Shown: one piece after another, positions 52,381 to 61,171 of the stretch | Layout of the letters: every line of letters begins with the position of its first letter | Position numbering within the stretch: the first letter of the stretch is position 1 | NCBI GenBank assembly: GCA_016281125.1 | Contig: JAEEIA010000094.1 | Location: forward strand, 1-64,000 | Direction: 5' to 3' | Origin: Oscillospiraceae bacterium | GTDB lineage: Bacteria; Bacillota; Clostridia; Oscillospirales; Ruminococcaceae | Length of the DNA stretch: 64,000 bases | Notes under the pieces: generated by a model | Database searches by the model: none | Told to the model about the DNA's origin: nothing | The model's input: the letters and a program-made list of their open reading frames with translations, nothing else | Made by a program: the position numbers and the translations under genes

Positions 52381-52509
52381 GGCATATCATGTGCTGATAC
52401 AGATACGCAGCTGCGGTCTGATTGAAGCGTTCCGCAGGATATGCTGCCCGGACATGTCCGTGCTTGTATTGTATCCCGCAGGGAATAATAACAGGAGGAG
52501 GCATTTATA
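52381..52509 (+). promoter_or_regulatory. Structured 5' leader, candidate riboswitch
   Basis: The roughly 129-nt leader can form nested pairing GCAGC/GCTGC (52407-52411 with 52443-52447) and CTGCGG/CCGCAG (52411-52416 with 52432-52437), followed by the self-complementary CGGACATGTCCG (52449-52460). No TPP, cobalamin or pan-motif signature is recognised. Ligand and function are unknown; its position ahead of a vitamin transporter makes regulation by a vitamin plausible. Confidence 0.4.
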
Positions 52510-53112
52510 ATGTCAAAGGAAATCAATGAAACGAAATGGAATGTGAAGACCATCGTCGGCATGGGCGTTCTGACTGCCCTTGTCATCGTGCTTCAGGCTA
52601 TCGGCAGTGTGATCCGGTTCGGAACATTCAGCATTACGCTGGTGCTTGCGCCGATCATCATCGGTGCCGCGCTTTACGGCTGGAAAGCCGGTGCATGGCT
52701 CGGCTTTGTGTTCGGTGTGATGGTACTTGCAACTGACGCCGCCACGTTCCTTGCAATCAATGTTCCGGGAACGGTTATTACCTGTCTGCTGAAAGGTATT
52801 CTTGCCGGTGCGGCCGCAGGTGCTGTCTACCGCCTGATGGAGAAAAAGACCAAGCTCGGCGCTGTCATCGGGGCAGGCATTGTGTGTCCGATCGTCAATA
52901 CCGGTGTGTTTCTGCTCGGCTGTCTGGTGTTCTTCCTGGATACCGTCAAGCAGTGGGGCGCCGCTGCCGGATTTGAAAATGTCGGCGCATTTTTCCTGTT
53001 CGGCTTTGTCGGACTGAATTTTGTCGTTGAGCTTGCAATCAATCTGGTGCTGAGCACGGCGATTGTCCGTATTCTGAATATCGTGAATAAGCCCGCTGCG
53101 GCTGCATCATAA
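52510..53112 (+). CDS. ECF transporter S component, probably for pantothenate
   Basis: A 200-residue membrane protein with six hydrophobic segments, including the early AIGSVIRFGTFSITLVLAP and the later GLNFVVELAINLVL, the layout of energy-coupling-factor S components that bind vitamins. Its stop lies 18 bases from the pantothenate kinase start, so pantothenate is the most likely substrate (inference from context, by analogy with PanT). No ECF ATPases are adjacent; the shared ECF module is probably elsewhere. AGGAGGAGG precedes the ATG. Confidence 0.82.
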   Translation: MSKEINETKWNVKTIVGMGVLTALVIVLQAIGSVIRFGTFSITLVLAPIIIGAALYGWKAGAWLGFVFGVMVLATDAATFLAINVPGTVITCLLKGILAGAAAGAVYRLMEKKTKLGAVIGAGIVCPIVNTGVFLLGCLVFFLDTVKQWGAAAGFENVGAFFLFGFVGLNFVVELAINLVLSTAIVRILNIVNKPAAAAS

Positions 53113-53130
53113 AAACGAAAGGCTGTACTT

Positions 53131-53898
53131 ATGAAAATACTGACCGTTGACATCGGCAACTCAAATATCTGCATCGGCTGCGTAAATGATCACAAGGTCG
53201 AGTTTGTGGAGCGGATGCACTCTGACCGCAACAAGACCGATCTGGAATATGCCGTACTTGTCAGAATGGTGCTTGATCTGCATGAGGTTGACGTCACCGA
53301 GCTGCACGGCGGAATCATCTCGTCCGTCGTTCCGCCGCTGACGGATCTGCTTGCGAACGCAACGGAAAAGCTGACCGGCTTCCGTCCTCTGATTGTCGGC
53401 CCCGGCATGAAAACCGGCATCAACATTCTCCCGCAGGGTGTCGGTGCCGATCTGGTTGTCGGCGCAGTTGCTGCCATCGAGGATTACGGCGCACCGTGCA
53501 TCATCATTGATATGGGCACCGCAACAACCATGACCGTTGTGGACGAGAAAAAGCACTTTATCGGCGGCATTATCTTTCCGGGTGTTGCGATTGCCCTGCA
53601 ATCTCTGGAATCCGGAACGGCACAGCTGCCGCATATCCAGCTGAAAGCACCGGCCAAGGTCATCAATATGGATACGATTGACTCGATGCAGGCGGGTGTT
53701 GTCTACGGCAACGCAGGCGCTATGGATGCACTGATTGACCGGATGATCGCGGAACTCGGGTATCCCGCAACGGTGATTGCGAGCGGCGGGCTTGCGCCGC
53801 TGATTGTCCCGCACTGCAAGCATGACATCATCATTGATGATGAACTGCTGCTCAAGGGACTGGATACGCTGTTCTACAAGAACTATAAACCGAACTGA
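53131..53898 (+). CDS. coaX: Type III pantothenate kinase
   Basis: A 255-residue CoaX, which phosphorylates pantothenate in the first step of coenzyme A synthesis. VDIGNSNICIG at the N-terminus is the phosphate-binding loop, GADLVVGAVAA and IIDMGTATT follow, and GGIIFPGV and SGGLAP are the family's later blocks. Length is normal. Overlapping-like spacing with the S component implies one operon for uptake and activation of the vitamin. Confidence 0.93.
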   Translation: MKILTVDIGNSNICIGCVNDHKVEFVERMHSDRNKTDLEYAVLVRMVLDLHEVDVTELHGGIISSVVPPLTDLLANATEKLTGFRPLIVGPGMKTGINILPQGVGADLVVGAVAAIEDYGAPCIIIDMGTATTMTVVDEKKHFIGGIIFPGVAIALQSLESGTAQLPHIQLKAPAKVINMDTIDSMQAGVVYGNAGAMDALIDRMIAELGYPATVIASGGLAPLIVPHCKHDIIIDDELLLKGLDTLFYKNYKPN

Positions 53899-53903
53899 CA
53901 AAG

Positions 53904-53938
53904 AACCGAGCCGATGAACTGTCGGCTCGGTTTTCGCT
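53904..53938. terminator. Bidirectional terminator
   Basis: AACCGAGCCGA (53904-53914) pairs exactly with 53922-53932. It sits between the converging coaX and anti-sigma genes. Confidence 0.85.
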
Positions 53939-53941
53939 TTA

Positions 53942-54859
53942 TTATACTTTGATCCATTCTATTTCATAATATGAGCCGCCGTAAAGAACATTCTTTTCGA
54001 CTGCTTGCATGCGGTAGAGTACATTGCCGTTCTGATCCAGCGCCTCGCCTTCGGTCAGGATTTCATTCGGCGCTTTCTCGGTTGCATCATTTTCCGTATC
54101 AGGAATCCGGAATGCGGCAAAATGCCTTTCGTCCAGCGTAAGCGTATTCTCCTTGCCGTTTGCTGTCACACGGATTGTCGTCACGGCCGGATCCGAAGAA
54201 TAGAAGCCGACTGTCCAGAGAAATTTCGTGTGATTCTTATATGGACTCATATTGAAAACAGAATAGACGCCCATGTCTTTGACAATATCTCCAGCTTCAT
54301 CGCCGGTGCAGTTCCATATACCGAATGCAAGCGGATCTGAACGGTCAGCTGTCAATGTCATAAGAAATGTATCGTCAGTAGACGGGAGGTATATACGGCA
54401 ATAAGCAGCCGCAGCCTTGCCGTCTGCACTTTTGACATCTCCGAGATAAGTGATTTTTGCCGGGGAAGCATTTTTGTAAGCCTCACGCGTTTCATATCGG
54501 TCTGCTTCCGAGGCACGGGCATATTTAGTAATCATACCCTTCAGTGTGATATGCCCGTGCGGTGCATGAACAAGTATAAGTGCTGCCGGGATCGTGAGCA
54601 GCATGAAGCCGAACACAAAAAATCTTACAAGTCTGTTGTGCTTGCGAATCCGTTTTGCTGTTTCAGCATATTTGACGGTGCTTTCCGGAACAGGTTCCTC
54701 GTCCGTTTTCGGTTCGCCATGCTGCATTCCGGCCCATTCCGCAGCGCATGCTTCGCATTCAGCAATATGCTCCTTCACGATTGCTTCGCTTTTTTCCGAA
54801 GCAATGCCGTCCACACAGAGCGGCATCAGATCACGGATGACTTCATGATCATATTTCAT
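53942..54859 (-). CDS. Zinc-finger anti-sigma factor
   Basis: A 305-residue membrane protein. The first 45 residues carry the zf-HC2 pattern (CVDG, then HIAECEACAAEW), the ZAS zinc-binding fold that holds ECF sigma factors. One membrane segment (about 79-101) leads to an extracellular domain of about 200 residues, partly beta, of unknown type. The gene overlaps the sigma gene by 11 bases, so the two are co-translated. It should release the sigma factor on an envelope signal. Confidence 0.9.
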   Translation of the reverse strand: MKYDHEVIRDLMPLCVDGIASEKSEAIVKEHIAECEACAAEWAGMQHGEPKTDEEPVPESTVKYAETAKRIRKHNRLVRFFVFGFMLLTIPAALILVHAPHGHITLKGMITKYARASEADRYETREAYKNASPAKITYLGDVKSADGKAAAAYCRIYLPSTDDTFLMTLTADRSDPLAFGIWNCTGDEAGDIVKDMGVYSVFNMSPYKNHTKFLWTVGFYSSDPAVTTIRVTANGKENTLTLDERHFAAFRIPDTENDATEKAPNEILTEGEALDQNGNVLYRMQAVEKNVLYGGSYYEIEWIKV

Positions 54860-55355
54860 AATCGTATCTCTCCTTTAATACTTTGCGCAGTTTTGCTACG
54901 GTGCGGTTATAGATCACGGCTGCTGTATTCGGTTTGATATGCAGCAGACGCGCGATTTCTGCGTACCCAGTGCCGGAATATAACCGGTACTGCACAACAG
55001 ATTTTGCAGGCTCATCCAGCTCCAGAATCAGCTGCCGCATGATTTCCAGCATTTCGTTCTGCTCAAGCGCTTCGCCGGGCGGGGGGAGTGCTTCGGGATT
55101 CTGCTTTTCCGCAATCCCGCGCTGCCGCATTTCCCTGCGGAGATATTTGCCACAGACATTTTTCGCAATCTGAAACAGCCAGGTACGCATGGCGCATTCG
55201 CCGCGAAACTTACCGAATGAAAGGAATGCCTGATAAAAGGTTTCCTGCGTCAGTTCTTCGGCAGTCAGCTTCTCGTAACCGGTCAGCCGGAGCAGAAACC
55301 GGTATACATCCGGCTGAAAGCGATGATAGATTTCTTCAAATTCATCCAATCGCAT
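54849..55355 (-). CDS. ECF sigma factor
   Basis: A 168-residue sigma factor with region 2 (YEKLTAEELTQETFYQAFLSF and WLFQIAKN) and a region 4 helix-turn-helix near the C-terminus (GTGYAEIARLLHIKPNTAAV). The gene has AAAGGAG ahead of the ATG. It probably activates its own promoter and others; the sequence TGAATGAAAC about 45 bp upstream is shared with the other sigma operon and is a candidate -35 box. Confidence 0.92.
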   Translation of the reverse strand: MRLDEFEEIYHRFQPDVYRFLLRLTGYEKLTAEELTQETFYQAFLSFGKFRGECAMRTWLFQIAKNVCGKYLRREMRQRGIAEKQNPEALPPPGEALEQNEMLEIMRQLILELDEPAKSVVQYRLYSGTGYAEIARLLHIKPNTAAVIYNRTVAKLRKVLKERYDYEI

Positions 55356-55429
55356 TCATCTCCTTTTTCCTGATTTGATGCATCTGTATATTAGTACCCG
55401 TTTCATTCAGAATATGACAAAGGGAGCAA

Positions 55430-55457
55430 AAAAAAACCGCAGCGTATGCGGCTGCGG
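55430..55457 (-). terminator. Intrinsic terminator after the GH130 gene
   Basis: On the minus strand CCGCAGC (55451-55457) pairs with 55437-55443, followed by about nine T. Confidence 0.9.
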
Positions 55458-55464
55458 AATCATA

Positions 55465-56454
55465 TCAGATCTGTGAATGCGTATCGAGCCACGCCAGGAC
55501 GTCATCGGCGGTCGTGAAGCAAAGTCCGGTGCAGGTATCGGCACAGCCGTAATAGATCGCAATACGGCCGGTGTCGGCATCTGCGAGCGCAGCACAGGGA
55601 AATACTACATTCGGCACATCTCCGACGCACTCATAGAGCTTCTGTGGGCTCAGCAAATACTCTCTTCCGCGCTTCAACACCTTCCAAGGCTCGTCGCGGT
55701 CAAGCAGCGCCGCAGAAAAGCTGTAAACAAAGCCGTTACAGGACGTCAGGACACCGTGATAGAAGAGCAGCCAGCCGCGGTCTGTTTCAATCGGCACAGG
55801 ACCGGCGCCGATTTTGGTGGATTCCCAGCTCATCGAAGGTGCCATGACATGCCGGTGCTTTCCCCAGTAGATCAGATCCGGTGACTGTGACAGAAAAATA
55901 TCACCGAACGGCGTATGTCCGCTGTCCGACGGGCGGCTCAGCATCATGTAGTTTCCGCCGATCTTCCGCGGGAACAGCACCCCGTTGCGGTTGAACGGCA
56001 GAAATGCGTTCTCGGTCTGATAAAAGGTTTTGAAGTCAAAGGTGTAGGCCATGCCGATGGTCGGCTTCCAATCCATGGCATTGCACCATGTTACATAATA
56101 ACGTTCTTCAATGAAGCAGACACGCGGGTCATAGCCGTACTGAAACGGCTGGAGCGACGAATCGCTGCGTACAAATTCAATGCGCTCCGGCGCGATTTGC
56201 CAGTGAATGCCGTCGTCGGAAAAACCGGCGTGCAGCTGCATATTCCGTGCTTTGTCATCCACCCGGAACACACCGGCAAAGCCGCTGCCGAACGGTACGG
56301 CTGCGCTGTTGAAGATGCTGTTGGAACAGGGAATCTGATCCCGCCGGATGACCGGGTTTTCTGTATAGCGCCAGAGGACGTCACTGCAATCAGTAGGTTT
56401 ATCCTGCCAGGGCATATTGGGAAGCGGTGTTCCGCCGATGATTTTCACATTCAT
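55465..56454 (-). CDS. GH130 mannoside phosphorylase
   Basis: A 329-residue cytoplasmic enzyme of glycoside hydrolase family 130, a five-bladed propeller that phosphorolyses beta-mannosides. Landmarks are [35 protein letters not shown], the conserved [11 protein letters not shown] block, and [20 protein letters not shown]. Length and pattern fit the subgroup acting on beta-1,4-manno-oligosaccharides, as described in Ruminococcus albus. It would take in products of the secreted GH26 mannanase encoded upstream. It has its own promoter. Confidence 0.9.
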   Translation of the reverse strand: MNVKIIGGTPLPNMPWQDKPTDCSDVLWRYTENPVIRRDQIPCSNSIFNSAAVPFGSGFAGVFRVDDKARNMQLHAGFSDDGIHWQIAPERIEFVRSDSSLQPFQYGYDPRVCFIEERYYVTWCNAMDWKPTIGMAYTFDFKTFYQTENAFLPFNRNGVLFPRKIGGNYMMLSRPSDSGHTPFGDIFLSQSPDLIYWGKHRHVMAPSMSWESTKIGAGPVPIETDRGWLLFYHGVLTSCNGFVYSFSAALLDRDEPWKVLKRGREYLLSPQKLYECVGDVPNVVFPCAALADADTGRIAIYYGCADTCTGLCFTTADDVLAWLDTHSQI

Positions 56455-56498
56455 GATACTGTCCGCCTTTCCGCCGCGCGGGCGCGGCCTTTGTTCAT

Positions 56499-56527
56499 AT
56501 TATATCATGAACGGCGCTGCTTTGCAA
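56499..56527 (-). promoter_or_regulatory. GH130 promoter
   Basis: Minus-strand TTGCAA (56522-56527), 17-bp spacer, TGA-TATAAT (56499-56504). The leader contains a GC-rich inverted repeat. Confidence 0.75.
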
Positions 56528-56531
56528 CGGA

Positions 56532-58142
56532 TTATTTGTAAATTGACAGAAAATCATTGAGCGATAAAGTTAATTCAGAGTTGTACAGGTTATACAAATC
56601 CATGCTTGTATAATTCGCATCATTGAAGGTGCCGTCCGGTTTCATCAGATAATCGCCGTACCACAGACCGAAAAATGACCAGACGGATGTATCCAGCTGC
56701 ATCATTTCCGGAGAGGGGAGCGCGCTGCATTCGCTCAGTGCCAGCAGCTTTCTGCCGTTGGTGAGTCGTGCCAGCGAGATATATTGCTCATAACGGCTTC
56801 CGAATTCCATGCGCGGCTGGAGATATACGTCTACCGATGCGATATCGTATGTCTGCTCCGGAACAAGATATGCGGCGCTCTGGCCGTTCCAGATCCAGAT
56901 TAGATTGTGCAGTCCGTGATAGTCGGTCAGACGATGCCACAGGAGCATCCAGAGATTCTGGTATGCTTCACGTCCGGATGCGCCCCACCAGAACCAGCCG
57001 CCGCCCGCTTCATGGAGGGGACGCCACAGCACAGGAATATGCATATGATCGAGCTTTTTGAGCGCTCCCGCAATGCTGTCAATGTCTTGCAGAAGCAGAC
57101 GTGCTTCCTCGGAGAGCGTTCCGTTTTTGACAGCATGATCCGCCTGCTCCGGCGTCAGCTTTGCGACGGATTCCGGATCCTTCCGGTACAAAGCATGATA
57201 GAATCTGAAATCTGAGCCGTCCGCGTATACAGATTCGGTTCCGGGCGCATTCCACTGCCACATCAGCCCGACAATGCCGTGCGTGTATACATTCCAGTCA
57301 ATCGCAGCCTGAATCTGCTCGTTGTCACTGCCGGTGCCGAGCGTGCCGAAGCGGATTGCAGGCAGCTGTCCGGTGAGCTGATAAATCAGGTTCAGCTCAC
57401 GGTTGCTGTTGTCCGATACATATTGACCAGTCAGCACGGTTTTGCCCCACTGTTCGCGCAGAAAAGTATAGAGCTGCTGCGCCTCCTTTTCAGCATCCGG
57501 GTCGCAGAGCTTCTCTGTCACAGAAAAATCCGGGCGGTATTCCGTATTGTCATTGCGGAGCATGATATAATCGAGATCCAGTCCGCCGTCCAGGCCGTCC
57601 AGCTTTAGCTGAACGTCACCTTCTTCCAGAAAGATTCCGTAAAACGTGATTTTCGTGAACTGACCTGTTCCGTCCAGCGTAAAGCGTGAGATCATCGTGT
57701 CGTCGATGCTGAGTGCGTTTTCGCAGGTCTGATCCGCAGCGGCACAGACTGTAATATCGTAATGCTGTGTTGCTTTGATGTGCAGCGGTATGATCATCGC
57801 CGCATCGGTATCGGCAGGCAAAGCTCCGACATATCCGTCTCCGCTGAACCCCTCGCGTTCAGCGCGCTGACACATCGGATTTTTCAGGTGCAGCGTTTCC
57901 GCTTCAATCGTGACCGATACCGGTGTCTGCCGGATATCCGGAATACTGATTTCCTTATTTACCGGTTCTTTGTCCGCGCCCGAAGCCGTGCCGGAAAGAT
58001 ACTGCTCATAGAGCGATTTTTCGCCGGTTGGCTGAATCGCACGGTCAAACGGCGTAAACAGAAACATGGCGGAAATCATCACAACAGACAGTAGAGTAAT
58101 CAGAAAGCGTGAAAGGCTGCCTGTTCTGCGGGGCTCGTTCAA
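56532..58142 (-). CDS. GH26 beta-mannanase with CBM35-like module
   Basis: A 536-residue extracellular mannanase. The N-terminus has a hydrophobic segment (about 12-30) that lacks an obvious cleavage site, so it may be a membrane anchor rather than a signal peptide. Residues about 70-200 resemble CBM35/CBM6 modules (TIEAETLHL start, DLDYIMLR end). The GH26 domain covers about 215-530, with WRPLHEAGGGWFWWG supplying the acid Glu and LALSECS the nucleophile. No dockerin is present, unlike the other polysaccharidases here. The start is TTG without a strong ribosome site, so the exact N-terminus is uncertain. Confidence 0.87.
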   Translation of the reverse strand: MNEPRRTGSLSRFLITLLSVVMISAMFLFTPFDRAIQPTGEKSLYEQYLSGTASGADKEPVNKEISIPDIRQTPVSVTIEAETLHLKNPMCQRAEREGFSGDGYVGALPADTDAAMIIPLHIKATQHYDITVCAAADQTCENALSIDDTMISRFTLDGTGQFTKITFYGIFLEEGDVQLKLDGLDGGLDLDYIMLRNDNTEYRPDFSVTEKLCDPDAEKEAQQLYTFLREQWGKTVLTGQYVSDNSNRELNLIYQLTGQLPAIRFGTLGTGSDNEQIQAAIDWNVYTHGIVGLMWQWNAPGTESVYADGSDFRFYHALYRKDPESVAKLTPEQADHAVKNGTLSEEARLLLQDIDSIAGALKKLDHMHIPVLWRPLHEAGGGWFWWGASGREAYQNLWMLLWHRLTDYHGLHNLIWIWNGQSAAYLVPEQTYDIASVDVYLQPRMEFGSRYEQYISLARLTNGRKLLALSECSALPSPEMMQLDTSVWSFFGLWYGDYLMKPDGTFNDANYTSMDLYNLYNSELTLSLNDFLSIYK

Positions 58143-58224
58143 GTGCGGATCCGGTTTGCCTTACCGTACCGAAAAGCAATCTGTTTCAAGAAGCCTTTCG
58201 CCTCCTTTCAGTGTTTTTGTGTGA

Positions 58225-59409
58225 TTATGCGGCTTTTTCCGTATTGATTTTTTCCAGCAGCGCGTTCTGCGCGGCCTCAAGCTGTGTATCCGTTTCGGAT
58301 TCGGGATCGTATACGCTGAGCACATCCGGTTCCAGTCCGATTTCGTGATAGCAGGAGGTAATGCCTGTTTCATAGGTTGCCGTTGTCAGCGTGACGCCGC
58401 CGTCAGAAAGCGGGAGCGTTGCCTGCATGATGCCCTTTCCGAAGGTTTTTTCTCCGACGAGAATCGCACCTGCGTAATCGCGGAGCAGGCATGCAAACAG
58501 CTCGGACGCACTCGCCGTACCGCCGTCCACAAGCACGGCATATGGCATTTCGGTGCAGTTTGCATCCGAGGTGATAATCGTTTCGCGCGTACCGTCTTTT
58601 GCTGTGGAAAAAGCAAGCTCTCCCTCCGGCAGCAGGGGATCGGCCAGCTGCTCTAACGCGGAAAGCACGCCGCCGCCGTTTTGCCGCACATCGAAGATGA
58701 AGCCGACAGCGCCGTCCTTGATCAGCTGCTGGCGGGCAGATTCAAACTGCCCGACGGTAACGCTGCGGAATTTGGAGATGTAGATATATCCGATTTTGTG
58801 CTCCAGCATCTTCCCCATGACAGTCACCTCGTCAATGTGAACGCGTTTGAGCGAGAGCTTTTTCTGGCGGCCGGATTCCTTTTCCTGAATCCGCAGATTC
58901 ACTGAGGTGCCGAATTCACCGGAAATCTGGTCGATTGCCTCAGAATAATTCTCTTTGACCGAGATGCCCTCGACCTCAATCAGCAGGTCGCCCGGCTTGA
59001 TGCCGGCCTGCTCTGCGGAACCGCCCTCACTGACCTCCATAATCTCAATATCACCGTTTTCGTTCTGTGCAATGGATATGCCGATGCCGGTATACACACC
59101 GGCATTGATGTCCTCGTAGTCGTTCAGCTCTCTTGCACTTCGGTAAACGCTGTACCGGTCGCCGAGTCCTTCCACATAGCCTGCGAGAATGCCGTCCATG
59201 ACATCGTCCTCCGGCACATCGCGGTAGAAATTCTCCCGCACGGCAGCATCCAGTTCATTGAGCCTGCTGTATTTTTCGGCAAGGCGGTCAACCTCTGTCA
59301 CTTTGCCGTTGAAGGCCTTTCTGCTCATGGAAAGCGTGATGACAAAGGTTGCGGCTGCCGTCAGGGTCATCAGACTGATGACAGTACCGAGGGTAATTCG
59401 CTTTTTCAA
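58225..59409 (-). CDS. S41 C-terminal processing peptidase
   Basis: A 394-residue Ctp-type serine protease with one membrane segment (about 8-28), a PDZ domain (about 95-185; GIGISIAQNENG, IKPGDLLIEV) and the catalytic part with DVRQNGGG, VDGGTASASELFA (Ser) and GEKTFGKG (Lys). In Gram-positive bacteria such proteases regulate wall hydrolases and signalling. The start is TTG with AAGGAG nine bases upstream. Follows the two M23 genes and is probably co-transcribed. Confidence 0.92.
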   Translation of the reverse strand: MKKRITLGTVISLMTLTAAATFVITLSMSRKAFNGKVTEVDRLAEKYSRLNELDAAVRENFYRDVPEDDVMDGILAGYVEGLGDRYSVYRSARELNDYEDINAGVYTGIGISIAQNENGDIEIMEVSEGGSAEQAGIKPGDLLIEVEGISVKENYSEAIDQISGEFGTSVNLRIQEKESGRQKKLSLKRVHIDEVTVMGKMLEHKIGYIYISKFRSVTVGQFESARQQLIKDGAVGFIFDVRQNGGGVLSALEQLADPLLPEGELAFSTAKDGTRETIITSDANCTEMPYAVLVDGGTASASELFACLLRDYAGAILVGEKTFGKGIMQATLPLSDGGVTLTTATYETGITSCYHEIGLEPDVLSVYDPESETDTQLEAAQNALLEKINTEKAA

Positions 59410-59535
59410 GTCCAGATGCTCCTTCCGGAAAATACCGGAAACGGCAAGAGAACTGTCCGCCTCCTGCCGTTTATCCGCTTTTTTGAGATTTTGCTTTCTT
59501 TTTGTTCTATCCCTGTTTGACTGACCCGTATGGAA

Positions 59536-61101
59536 TCAGGGCAGATAGTTTTGTGGGTTCACGCGGTTTCCAGAGCCGCTTCCGCCGGCGCGCACCTCAA
59601 AGTGCAGATGCGGCCCGGTGGAATGGCCGGTCGTACCGATGACACCAACCTGCTGCCCGACGGTTACGGACTGTCCGTCTGCAACCGAAATAGAAGCAAG
59701 ATGGGCATACAGCGTATATAAGCCGTTGCCATGATCAAGAATCAGATAATTTCCGTAGCCGCCATTGCAGCCACAGTTATTATTCTCTTTTTTATAATTA
59801 TGCGTGCAGAATGTCGGGCCATGCATCAGCACAGTTCCTGATGCGGCTGCACAGGCAGCCGTACCGTTGATACTGCCGTCACTGATATCAATACCGCCGT
59901 GGAAACTGGTCTTGCCTTCAAACGTACGGTATCCGTAAGAACTGCTGATATGATAATGTCCCGGCGCAGGCCATTGCAGCTTACTGCTGCTCTGCTGCGG
60001 CGCCGGCGTTGTCGTCGGTGCCGGGGTTGTCTGCGGTGCTGCGGTTACCGGCGCTTTGGTCGTGACGGGTGCAGCTGTCGAAGCAGGGGAAACGGGGTTC
60101 GCTGTTGTCACAGTTGTCTGGCTTTGCTGCTGACTGACAGGCGCCTGCGTGACCGCTGCCTGCCGCTGTGCTTCTTCCGCAGCTTTGCGTTCTGCTTCTT
60201 CCCGTGCTTTTCTGTCCGCTTCTTCTTTTGCCTTGCGTTCCGCTTCGGCCTTTGCCTTCTTTTCGGCTTCCTCTTTCGCCTTGCGTTCTGCCTCAGCCTT
60301 GGCGATTGCCTCGGCAATAAGTTTTTCCTGCTCCGCATCCAGTTCTTCGATGACCGCTTTGTATCCGGCAATCTGATCCTGAACCTGCGACTGCTGTCCG
60401 CGAATCGTCTGCATTTCGGCGCTGTTTTGTGCAGCCGCCTGATTCAGCTCCTCCTGTGATGCCTTGAACTCATCGCAGAGCACATTCATCTCAGTTTCCT
60501 GAATATTCAGCGTCTGCAAGCTGTCTGTAAGCTCCTGCTCACTTTCGCTCAGTTCGCGGATTTCGCTGCGCAGACGCTCAATAATGTCATTGTCATGTTT
60601 CGTGATCCGCTTGATAATGTCGATGCGGGAGAGAATATCGTAGAAGCTCCTTGCACCGACAAGTGCAGATAGAATCCCATCGTTGCCATGGACATACAGC
60701 GTGCGGATTCGCTTCTTGAACATATCCATGTCTTTGGCGACCTGTTCTTTCTGCTCCGCAATCTGGATTTCCAGTGTACCGATTTTATCTTCTGTATCTT
60801 CCATATTGACATGGAGATCCTGAAGCTGAGAGTCAATAAGTGTCAGCTTGTCGGTGATGAGCACGATCTGCTCGTTGAGCGTCTGCTCATACTGCGCTTT
60901 CTTGCTGAGATCGTCAGAGAGCGCTGCAAGCTGCTCTTTCTTTCTGTTAATCTGCTCCTGCTTTTCCTTTTTCTCCTGATTGATCTGTTCGATTGTTTTT
61001 GCCGCAGCCGAAACCGGCACAGATGACCAGACAGAGAGGGGAGCGGCCGCAGCCGTTACAGCAAGGAGTATTGCGGTGATGCGTTTTATTTTTCTGTTCA
61101 T
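59536..61101 (-). CDS. EnvC/PcsB-like murein hydrolase activator, M23 (copy 1)
   Basis: A 521-residue secreted protein: signal peptide about 1-34, a long coiled coil (35-285) with AERKAKEE-type 8-residue repeats near its end, a Thr/Pro/Ala-rich linker and a C-terminal M23 peptidase domain (about 390-521) with HGGIDIS and HLHFEV as zinc-ligand motifs. Lies downstream of ftsE and ftsX with an identical domain plan to the next gene, so FtsEX probably controls it at the division site. GGAAAGGAAG precedes ATG 61101. Confidence 0.9.
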   Translation of the reverse strand: MNRKIKRITAILLAVTAAAAPLSVWSSVPVSAAAKTIEQINQEKKEKQEQINRKKEQLAALSDDLSKKAQYEQTLNEQIVLITDKLTLIDSQLQDLHVNMEDTEDKIGTLEIQIAEQKEQVAKDMDMFKKRIRTLYVHGNDGILSALVGARSFYDILSRIDIIKRITKHDNDIIERLRSEIRELSESEQELTDSLQTLNIQETEMNVLCDEFKASQEELNQAAAQNSAEMQTIRGQQSQVQDQIAGYKAVIEELDAEQEKLIAEAIAKAEAERKAKEEAEKKAKAEAERKAKEEADRKAREEAERKAAEEAQRQAAVTQAPVSQQQSQTTVTTANPVSPASTAAPVTTKAPVTAAPQTTPAPTTTPAPQQSSSKLQWPAPGHYHISSSYGYRTFEGKTSFHGGIDISDGSINGTAACAAASGTVLMHGPTFCTHNYKKENNNCGCNGGYGNYLILDHGNGLYTLYAHLASISVADGQSVTVGQQVGVIGTTGHSTGPHLHFEVRAGGSGSGNRVNPQNYLP

Positions 61102-61171
61102 TTCAGGCTTCCTTTCCTGATGCGGACGGTTCACTTTATACTATGCAGGAACCGTCTGCGCTGTCCGGAGA

